Below the pieces are notes generated by a model. It was not told the DNA's origin, searched no databases, and saw nothing but the letters and a program-made list of their open reading frames with translations. A DNA stretch of 64,000 nucleotides, from NCBI RefSeq assembly GCF_014066305.1, contig NW_023501089.1, positions 124,001-188,000 of the forward strand. The letters run 5' to 3'. The DNA comes from Letharia columbiana (lineage: Eukaryota; Ascomycota; Lecanoromycetes; Lecanorales; Parmeliaceae). Shown here piece by piece: positions 54,670 through 64,000 of the stretch. The position numbers and the translations under genes were made by a program. Each line of letters begins with the position of its first letter. Within the stretch, counting starts at the first letter, position 1.

Positions 54670-57600
54670 ACTGAAAAGTAGGCCATAAAACAACGCATGT
54701 ATAAGTAGATATATAGATAGATATTAGATATTAATTGGGAGCTAAGCTTTTAAACATATAATAGTTAAAAGCTCCCCAGGCTAGAAAACTCCTAAACAAC
54801 CTAAGACGTCGTTTAAAGAGGGTGAAAGTCTTAGGAGAACTTAACGGTATCTACCGAGTAGGTGAGATAACAGCACTAGGCGGATGGGCTAGAAGATGTT
54901 AATATCGTAGTAATGCTTTAGTATATAAGCTAAGTAAGTAACTATATATAGGCGATAGAAATCTAACTTTTAACGACCTAGTAATTGAATCTCGTTATTA
55001 CTAAGGCCGGCGTTATATACTAATATTATAGCTCTCTACGAAAGAAATAATCTAAATAATAGCCTTTAATACTAAGTGACGTTAGATGGGAGGTTATATA
55101 ACGGCCTTCTTAGTAAAAAAAGATTTTAAAAAAAAAAGCGGTAATTAGATAAAACTTTTTATCTAAAGAGGTAACGTAGGCTTTAACTGCGTATACGTTA
55201 TTGTTTAATATAATTATGTAAGTGTAATTTCACGACGAAATGGGTTCGTTTTAAATGCTAGAAGTGTAAGTTCTAGGTAATCATCGAACAGTCTTATCGA
55301 GCGACGTATAAAAATCATTCGCCGAAGTCCTTCTATTAAAGGTCTCGCTTACTATAAATAAATTTATCTACGCGTAGAAATATTGTAAGGCGAGGTAAAA
55401 GAAGATATATAGAGTCGCCTCAGTATAGATTAACTTATTAAAATAAGAAGGATTTAAAGTAATAGATTCTTAGTAATTAGATGCTTTCTTTATATTAGTT
55501 CGCTACGAAGACGTTAATTATCTATAATAATACGTTGTAATTAAGAATAATAAAATACTAAGAGATTATCGAATTTATATTCATATAAACTAATCTAAGA
55601 TCGATGAGGACGCCTTTATAAACTTCGACTTAACGCGGCGAGTACTTAGATTAGTAATTCAGCCTATAAGGGTATTTATAGTTGCTGAAAAGGGAGGTTA
55701 AATTCTATTAGTGGTAATAGATCATATAAGATCTTACTAGAGTCGTATATATCTTTCTGATTTTAATAGTAGCTATTGAGAAGTCGTACGGTCTCTCAGA
55801 GTAGTGCGGTCTGATTATACTAATATTCTAGTAGGTCTCGCCCTATTTCGCGAAGATATAAAACCTTTCAGCTATAAATATGGTCAGCGATTTTTCGATA
55901 TCGAAAATATAATAGATTATCGGCTAGCTAGTTAGCCTTCGTAGATATTTAAGTAAGTACTATATAATATTATAAGTAGTTACTAGTATAGCTATATCGC
56001 GTAATAAGGCTATAGCTAACTCGTGATAAAGGATTTACGTAATTTATTAATGTATATATCGTTATCGTAGTAGGAATTAGCGAGATTCTCGTAACTAATA
56101 TAGTTATAGCTTCATCGCGTAATAAACGACCTTCATTTTTTAAATTATATATCTTTAGAATGGTAACGTATAGCTGTTTTAATGCTAAAACGTCTTTAAG
56201 CTAAATCGATTGAATGTAATCGAGATAATCGAGAATATAGCCTCTTATATCGAATATTCTAAACGTATCGATTTATATATATTACGTAACTCGACTATCG
56301 ACGTAGCGTATTAAGACGATATCATTTCAGTGCTTTAGAAAGGTATCCCACCATAGTAAGTCTACCTCATATCGCCTATAATCCATACGATTACCGTAGG
56401 CCTTCGAAGGGATCGAAAAGTCGCCTTAAGAATGCTCTTTCTGAAATCACGACTTTAATAGCGAAAGAGAGAAAGCTGATCACTAACTCGAGCTCCTGAT
56501 ATAAGATAGTTACCTTTTTAAAAGGTTTTTAATCGTGGTTCTCATCTTAATCAGCTTATCCGAGGGAAATCTCGCCTATATGCGAATGCTATCGAATTCG
56601 ATTTCTAGAAACTCGGCTATAAAATCTATAACATCCTTCGTATAATTAATTGAAGGCCTAATTCGCTATATAGCTAATCGAACTGCTAGGCGTATATAGT
56701 TGCGTTATTACCTAATAAAAGGATTATAAAGAAATTATTCAAATAGTAAAGTACTATTTTCTATAGAAGAATCGCGATTAAGATCTAAGTAAGGGCCTTT
56801 ATAAAGAGATTAAATAAAAACGATAATATACGTAGTTCGAATAATAGATATCGTTTCTTTTAATAGCGTTTATCGCAATTAAAACTAAGTAGTCATTAGT
56901 CGATATAGCGATGGGTATATATCTGAAGCGTCTTTAAGGTCCTTTTGACGAATTAAGCCCTTAAGCCTTTCTATAGTAATATTATTACTACGTTATCGTA
57001 TATAGCATATTTTAATACGCCTTACTCCGTCTGAATATTATTATTAACTAAGTGGCCGTATAAGAATAAGAGGTTATGAATTCGTCTTCAACCTCTATCG
57101 TGTTTCGATATTAAATCGAGTGACGAACAGACGTAGTGGAACTCGTTCTGAGGGTTAACCTCGATTAGGCGATACTACTAAAGCTATTTTTAAAGATTCG
57201 TCGATAGTATTTAGAGTGTTTAACGTGCTAATAAGTGATTTTAATTGCGATAGACTAGAATATAACCTCGAAACCTATCTTAGCGCCCTTCCGAAGAATA
57301 GTCGAAATGATCTTAGCAAATATTAGATTCGGGTAATCGTTTAATCATTTAGACTAATCATCAACTATTAACGATCTCTAGTAGGGTAAATCCGAGTTTA
57401 ATAAATCGTATAGCGCGTACGGGAACTCCTTAGATATACACTATAGCGATTAGGGTATCTGCGAATACTCTAAGAGTTATTCTATCTTAATAAACGATTA
57501 TCTAATAATAAATAATTAAAGCTACTTATAACTAGGTTTAGGGCCTTAAGACATTTATCTGTTAAATAACTTTACTAATAGATTATATAGATATATAAGT

Positions 57601-58725
57601 AGAGGTAGCGCTCGCGAAAACAGCTACCTCTATTAAAATTTTATAAATTTTAATTCCTTCGGGGTAACCTTACTAAGGCTAAACGCATCGGATTTAACTA
57701 CTATTACTGCATAAGTTTTTAGATATAAGAAGGTCTTTATAGCTCTAATCGTCCGCTTCTTAGACCTTAAAATTGTTTTAGTTACCCTGAATACGTATAG
57801 TAATAAAGGCGAGGTGATAAGCGAGGATAAAATTAAATTTATAGATGAGAGATAGCCGTAATAGGCGAATAGTATACGTATGTAGGGTTTTATTTAAGTC
57901 TTTTTTACGCTAACGTGTGAAGCGACTAACGGCTATCGAGTATATATGAAAGTAGTGTATTATATAGTTATAGCCATTAACGTTTTTATTCTCCTTAGCT
58001 AAAATAGTATATATATAGACTAGTTTGCGAAATTTTTGGTCTTAAAATCTCGAGAAGATTTATTTAAAGTACTTGCGTTTATACTTACCTTTTAGCATAT
58101 AAGAAGGCTTCTTATTTATATAACGAAAGGAGACCCTCTTCTTTCCTTCTAGTCCGATTTAGAGTTAAATAAGTTTGAATCCGATGTATTCGAGTAACGA
58201 TAACGATAACTGCGGCTATAGCGGCGGTGATAATAGCGTAACTTTAAACCCCGCCTTCGTAAGATGCTTTTTCGCTCTCTTGCCTTAAATAGTGGCTTTA
58301 TTTTAAGATCCTTTACAGGGTGTTTTTATTCCCTGGTCCGCTCTTCCCGATAACTGTCGTTCGGATATCCTCGGGGGTTTTGGCCTTAATGGCCTTAGAG
58401 CCTTTTTGCCTTGGCCTTGTTAACCTTATTACTGCGTTTTTTTTATAACCTTAAGGCGGGGTGCACATTTGGCCGCTTTTTGACCTGTGCGCGGCGAGGG
58501 CCATTACGATATATAAGATGGGGTGTGTTTGTGGTTTGGATGTGCTTTGTAGTTAATGGCTATTTGTATGACTCAACTACGAGAGAAAAATATATGCTCT
58601 ACGAGACGAATCGAATGCCGTTATGGTGAGGTGGCTTTGTCGTACTGACACTGTCCCCCCCCTTGCGGGTCGGGGTACCAGGGCCCCCTGATCACGCCAA
58701 CGTTGGCCTCATACCCTCCTGTTGC
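54670..58725. mobile_element. Long RIP-mutated element sharing both ends with the short unit
   Basis: About 4 kb, extremely AT-rich between 54800 and 58250, with stop codons in all frames. The left end ('GGCCATAAAACAACGCATG' and following) matches the short unit's left part with C-to-T changes. The right end (GAGACGAATCGAATG, AGGTGGCT, GGGGTACCA, CTGTTGCC) matches its right part. The minus strand gives the longest coherent stretches if TAA/TAG are read as former CAA/CAG, but I could not assign gag, RT, integrase or transposase with confidence. Class is unresolved. Confidence 0.5.
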
Positions 58726-61700
58726 CACCATTCTCACACAATTTCAAGGACTTCAAGTCAACTCAGCCTCATAACTTGTCACGGCAACGCGTCTGCCAAA
58801 TTTGTTGACGAAACGGCAGAGCCAATCATTTCCTCAAGAGGTGGGTATGGAAAACAGGAATAGTGTGGTACTTCCAAGGCCGCGCTGCACTTGATGTTTC
58901 AGCGGCAGGCGAACACTTTGGGCCGACGAAAAGCGGAAACCGGGATCCAAGCGCCTGTTTGTCGTATATGAACTCACTACCTTTCATCTTCGAGAAGTTC
59001 TAGATAATGAAACATTTCAGCCACTTCTCGTCACAATGTGCTGCAGAGAGGTTCTTGACAGAGAACAAGCCTTGATTAGCCTATCGTGGAGATACCTTGG
59101 TCAGACTGCCTGATTCGAGCTCCGCGCGGCTTGCTGCGTCTGGTATCAAATCCTGTGAAGGCCTCGCTTTGTCTCTCAAAATAGTACCAAGCTTCCCGTT
59201 CTCTAGTTGCATACTTTACCGTTGTCAGTCATACGTTCTTTCTCATTCTTGATGTTACGAAAAAAGCTCTAGGTACGAGAGTAGTGAGCGTTCAAGCGGA
59301 ATCAGAAACCCGAGCGTAGCGAACGGCCCGGACAATACGGTCGTCCGTTGGTATTACGTTGACCACATGGAGGGTCTGCACGTCGAGTCCTGAGTGTCCG
59401 CTTACTCCGTAGATTGCTTCGAAATGGCGCCCAAGCTGAAATCAGTTTGGGGCTGTAAGCCCCTATCAGGCCCAATAAAAGCCCCGTAAACTTCAATTTG
59501 TGCGTTATCGGAAATCAGTTTCCGCCACAGGGCCAACTTCCGAAAGTAGGGTTAGGGCTGCTACTAGCGTTGTCCTGGACTTTGGGTGCTGACCTCACAT
59601 GAAGCTGATCCCCAAAGTATCTCAAATCTTACCACGGTTTCTTGGAATGTCTCGCAGGATTGTGGATTAAGTACTGACTACTGCCCATCCCAAACCTCGA
59701 TCAAAAAGGGTATAACTAGGAAGACCAATGCGTCTTGTGGGACGATTGTGGTACGGCAATTCGAACGCTCGCAACCAACGAAGCTTTCAAGCAAATCAGA
59801 GAGCTGTTTTGGCTATGAATGGCTTTGTGATTCGTCGCCCCCAAAATACGCTAACTCTGAGCTGACCCGCTGTGTCCCCCGCAGAGTGTAATGGGTAAGT
59901 AGTATGTCCCATGGTTTCCCTTCGATCCTTATGGGCGAGATTAGGGTAGCAAGGTAATGTAGCAAAGGTCCTGCATAGAGAGAAGCTGAAGGTTCCAAAT
60001 TCGCATAGACAAATGCCCAGAAAAAGTGGCAGTCCTAAGAGCTCCCATCTTTTCGGTCGTGTATTTTGGTGGATATCACCCAAAATAACCCAACTGTTTA
60101 TGTCGACTCATGAGGACTTAGAATCTTCGCTGGGGAAATCTCCCCCTCTATGCATGACTTTTGCGTGATCAATACTACAACCAGTACCTGGAGAACCATA
60201 TCGCGCCTTACTAACAACTCCTGATAAAGTGCAGGCCGTTGCTTCATCTGTGCGATGAAGCTTTCCCATGTGGGTGATCCTCTTAGGGTTATACCTTTAG
60301 TAAGTATTGGTCCTAGCAATCACGACTAACGAATGCTGAATGTATTTGGCAACCAGGCCGCCCGCGAAAGGGCCTAGGTGTGCTGATCCAGATCCGACGT
60401 CTCTACCTGCCTATTGTCGACTTTCTTCTTGGCTACGAAAACAGACTACATGTCCTGTAGTAAATCTCAAACCTCAATCGGAAGAACTGGGTTTACAGCG
60501 GAAAGAATGGGGACTTAAACCCACAGTCTATATTGGCGATATCGTGACTTATGGACGCAGTGCCGGCGAGAGTACACCATCGACTGAGAAACCAAGCCCG
60601 CAGAATGTTGCAAAGCAAGAGAATGATGCCCTCGCTGCCCTTAACCTCTTCAAGCTTTTGCCCGCTCAAGTGCTCGGATTAAAAAGGCGCTTGCTAGCAT
60701 GCAACACCGGGTCAAGGATCAACAGGAGAAATTGTATCTAAGGGCGGCATCGTAGGTTCGAGAGCCATTCAACTGCAGAGCTTCGCGAATAATGTGAGTG
60801 CAAGTGACATGGGAGATTCGGGGTCCACGAATGCAGCTGCAGTTCATCTTGTGGATGCTTTTCATGGAGGTTCTACCGCTATGGGCCAATATTACACCTT
60901 TTAGGGGCAACTACTTTGGAGATGAGCTTTGAAGCTGATGACTCCCCTGAGTGAATTCAGGATCTTTTGTGGGTTTGCTATACAGCTTTGTCATGTCTCA
61001 CTCCATGGGGCTCTTTAACAGTCAACAGTCTTAACAGTAGTAGATTGAGAAGTGACGCATGAAGGAGTGTTTTTTTCCTCCAGATCTTGGGCCGATAGCT
61101 TGCCCTGGTCTACGGCTTTCGTAGGATCAAAACAAAATTGCCAATTCATTCCATTCAAGGCAGTGTTCTCCTGCACACTTCGAAGCCCTCAACCCCGCTA
61201 GGCTGGACCCGCGCAAATTAGAACATGTTAAAAATGAGGTGTTGTTGATTTCGAAGATGGCATCTGGAAGGGACTGTGTTGGCAGGGTTGGTACTGCCAG
61301 AAAGCAGACTGAGTAAAGAGTACTCCTATCTCAGGGAAAAGTATACGCGGCGTCTAGTTCGGTAGGAAATGCGCGGGGCAGGAAGCGTGAATGATGAATG
61401 CCTGAACAATAACAATAAGCAGGTGAAGATGCCGAATTTGGGCCTTGACCGCCCCGGTATCCTACGGTGAATGCGAAGAAATCAACACAACTCTCTTAGC
61501 TCCCACTAGCGCTGAATTTTCCACTACATAATAACCTAACATCTCAGACCTTCCCCATTACCACACGCTCCATCTTCTACAGCATTGAAACAGCCACGTC
61601 TGTTGGACTTGAAAGCACACACAGCTGCCATCCGGCTTCTACTCTGGCTTGCGTCATCAAGGTGCTCGCGCTCAATAACGACGCACTTACTGACCTCAAC

Positions 61701-62126
61701 CGCTCGTTGCTTTGCTAGGAGCACTGCGGTGCGTACACAATTCCTCTGTGATCGTCTTTTCTGAAAAATTCGTCAACACTTCGATCCCAACACACTTTTC
61801 CTTCTAGCACCTCGGGACCGAAACTCCATTCACTATGCATGATTCAAGCACTCTCAACACCGCAGTACTAGCGCCGTCAACTTCTATAAGGTTCCCCTTC
61901 TCTTCTACCTTCTTACATCTTCCGCTCTCTCCACCACCCACCATCCGCCATTCACCAGCCAACGTTCTCACATACATGCAACCTTTACGAAACCCAAGGA
62001 AGACTCATACACCTTGACAGAAACTGATAGGAACTATCTGCAGGTTCCAAGATTATCTTGCTCTACCATACCTGGATATCTAGGTATCCCAGTTCTTACA
62101 CACCTTAATACACACATCTGCGAAAT
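58726..62126. other. Intergenic, 3.4 kb without a supported gene
   Basis: Short ORFs only. The best (plus 60340-60741, 133 codons) has a fairly protein-like C-terminal half but no motif. 59965-60170 contains scrambled matches to the dispersed repeat (GCATAGACAAATGCCCAGAAAAA, CTATGCATGACTTTTGC). The interval 61800-62120 is the likely promoter of the gene at 62127. Confidence 0.45.
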
Positions 62127-64000
62127 ATGGATCACCTTGCCGAGATGCACGAGCTACCAGTACCTGCTCAGGATCCGAGCGGTGTAAGTGCAAAAAACCT
62201 CACACCACAACACCAAAGCTGATCAACCATAACAGAGATTTCAATACCTCTCAGTAATATTGGTACTCTGCTTCTGGTTCGGTCTCATCGACTGGCAATT
62301 ATTACTCTTCGGGCTCCTCATCCTCTACATCAATCTTAGCCCTGTGGTGGTCCATTCACCCGAATTCGACATCACAGTTGCCGTGCCAAGCGGTAAATAT
62401 ATACCTAAGGAGGTCACCACTCGTACTGACGCTCCACGAGATATCCGCCAGCGTCCAGTCTTAGCCCTTGAGCAAGGACCGAATAAATCGCTGGCGATGG
62501 TACCTTGCCAACGACCTGCTCTACAAGGGCAATCTACAACCCGCAGCAAGGTCCCTGAGCATGCTTCCAGCTCCAAGAAGCAGATGGCGGTGGTACTCCG
62601 CCCACGAAATGCAGTCAGCAAGGTACAGGATAGCTACCGGAATACTGCTTCATTGAAGCTCCTTGGAAAGGTGGAAGTCGTTTCCTCTTCTATCATGGGA
62701 CAAGCGGGCCAAGTGACTGCAGCCACGGATGAAAATCGACTGGAAAACGCGGACGACGATCAGCGTGCTCCAGTCGGTAGCCAGTCTGTCGAGGAGCCTA
62801 CCGGTGTTCAGAAGCCTATCGAGGCAGAGGAGAAGATAGTCCTTCAACTCGAGCCTGATACTTTTGAAAAGCCCACTGATGGTCACACCGTGCCCGAAGA
62901 AGGTGCCGGCAGTGCCCCGACAGAGACCACTGCTAAGCAAATCGGCAGCGCTGGAGTGGTATCTGCAAGCAAAGACCAGTCTACCACGACATCGATCGTG
63001 CGCGATTCAGGGAGGGCGCGGAATTCGAGAATCCGGCGTCTGGCGAAGCCCTGTGTCGCGAGGTCTCGTACCCCAGGTCTAGAGAGGTCCGTCCTTGGTA
63101 GGGTTCGCTCTCTTCGTCTGAAGATGATGGCCAAGAGGGCCAAAACAGTCCAACGCTTGGCGAACCAACAAGGCGTGGCTGACGGTATCGTCGATGTCGA
63201 TGGAGGCATGACTGGCTTGGAAGTCGTCGAGCAGGCCGAAGTGCAGATTCGAGGACGGGTTTCTGTGGGGGCTCAGACCAGTCAGCAAACTGGAACTGGC
63301 AGCGCTGTCGACCGTCTGGAAGTTGGGGAGTCGATGGAAGTTTCGCCAAGTCAACACGTTGCGGAAGACAGCGTTGTTGACGTGGACCAAGCCATGACCG
63401 ACCCAGAAGTTGAAGAGAAGGATGAAGACGGCGATGTCAAGCTCGTCGATGCGGATACAGCGGAGAGCCAAGAGGCTGAACAATTCGATGAAGTCATGAT
63501 CGGCTCTGATGTCGAAGCTGAAATGGAGGTCGACGACGAAGCGGCCGACTCGGTTGGAGAGCCAATGGATCTTGAAGAAGACAACCCGCAACTGGAAGCC
63601 AAGGAGGCTGGCATTCCAGACCCTATGCATATCGAGCCTCAGTACAACCTTGGCATGGTCGACAAGGAGAAACTCCAGGACAAGATTAGGCGTGAGAAGG
63701 CGGAAATCGCGCTTCGACAAACGTCTACAAACGGGGCCAACAGCGGTGAGATGGGCTCGGCTTCCGGTGGTGCTTTGGCACAGTCGAGTCAACAGCACGC
63801 AGCACCGGTCTCAACGCCACCGACTGGGAATGCAGCCACCAGCATATTGCAAGGAGTTGCGCAGAACCTAACATCTACGAACAGTGCCGCAGATCTTAGG
63901 AGCGCGCGTCTGGGAAAGCGGCCAGAGTCAAGGCCCATCTCGGAAAGAGTGGCGGGTCCATCTCCCTCACCAGGAAGACTGGTGACGGAAAATCGAGGCA
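62127..64000 (+). CDS. Membrane-anchored protein with long acidic disordered tail, 3'-truncated
   Basis: Exon 1 is 62127-62183. A 52-bp intron 62184-62235 (GTAAGT...AACAG) follows. Exon 2 starts at 62236 and is open without a stop to the window end, giving about 607 residues visible. Residues 22-56 hold two closely spaced hydrophobic stretches ('LSVILVLCFWFGL' and 'LLLFGLLILYINL'), probably a hairpin or one long membrane anchor. The rest is hydrophilic, with a basic patch (about residues 275-315, Arg-rich) followed by an acidic region rich in Glu, Asp and Val (about 385-480). The composition suggests disorder. No family is recognised. The 588 uninterrupted codons make it certainly coding. A 239-codon antisense ORF (63079-63798) is its shadow. 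Confidence 0.75.

Noticed and set aside
60340..60741. 133-codon plus ORF
   Set aside because: The C-terminal half looks protein-like, but there is no family, and it lies in a region with repeat debris.
63079..63798. 239-codon minus-strand ORF
   Set aside because: It is antisense to a plus-strand frame open for nearly 600 codons after a good intron. Its composition is what the complement of acidic codons gives (Leu/Phe/Val-rich).
1..64000. Secondary-metabolite gene cluster
   Set aside because: P450, transporter, GST and oxidase are present but are spread over 30 kb with unrelated genes between them. No polyketide synthase, NRPS, terpene synthase or cluster regulator was seen.

Overview
This window looks like a chromosome segment of a filamentous ascomycete (Pezizomycotina, most likely a Dothideomycete). 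Genes are widely spaced. Introns are short (about 50-70 bp, GT...AG). The protein families are fungal: GMC fatty-alcohol oxidase, Xi-class GST, pisatin-demethylase-type P450, GH16, FYVE, F-box and STAND/NLR relics. Two blocks are AT-rich and full of TAA/TAG in the pattern left by repeat-induced point mutation (RIP). Most real genes are spliced, so I rebuilt exon models by hand from splice signals, frame continuity and family motifs. No tRNA, rRNA or CRISPR array was recognised.

Layout. 1-380: first exons of a membrane protein running off the left edge. 3.9-13.9 kb: a cluster of SprT-like zinc-metalloprotease paralogs. One is split by a 5.5-kb RIP-mutated Ty1/copia element with a perfect 5-bp target duplication, one is a two-domain fusion, and one is a frameshifted relic. 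14.3 kb: an F-box/zinc gene. 16.5 kb: a decayed F-box gene. 18-21 kb: a possible micro-exon, a microsatellite cluster and an MFS hexose transporter. 22 kb: a possible short spliced gene. 24.7-26.6 kb: a CBM48/AMPK-type glycogen-binding protein with a long disordered tail. 27.8-28.7 kb: a FYVE protein. 30.3 kb: glutathionyl-hydroquinone reductase-type GST. 31.6-34.1 kb: a multiply broken NLR gene (alpha/beta-hydrolase plus NB-ARC). 34.9-37.2 kb: long-chain alcohol oxidase.

40.3-41.6 kb: GH16 endoglucanase. 42.7 kb: F-box scrap. 43.7-44.5 kb: TMEM205-like membrane protein. 45.5-47.2 kb: tandem array of three F-box/zinc genes in graded decay. 48.4-50.4 kb: cytochrome P450. 53.7 kb: small F-box protein. 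54.25-58.7 kb: a short element followed by a long RIP-mutated relative sharing both of its ends. 62.1 kb to the right edge: a membrane-anchored protein with a long acidic tail, cut by the window.

The metabolic genes (transporter, GST, alcohol oxidase, P450, GH16) do not form an obvious biosynthetic cluster, since no backbone synthase is present. What unifies the window is duplication and decay: SprT and F-box/zinc families expanding and eroding beside RIP-inactivated transposons and a dead NLR. This is typical of a plastic accessory compartment. The least familiar feature is the SprT-like cluster, in which a phase-2 intron at the same codon splits the HExxH zinc motif in every intact copy.
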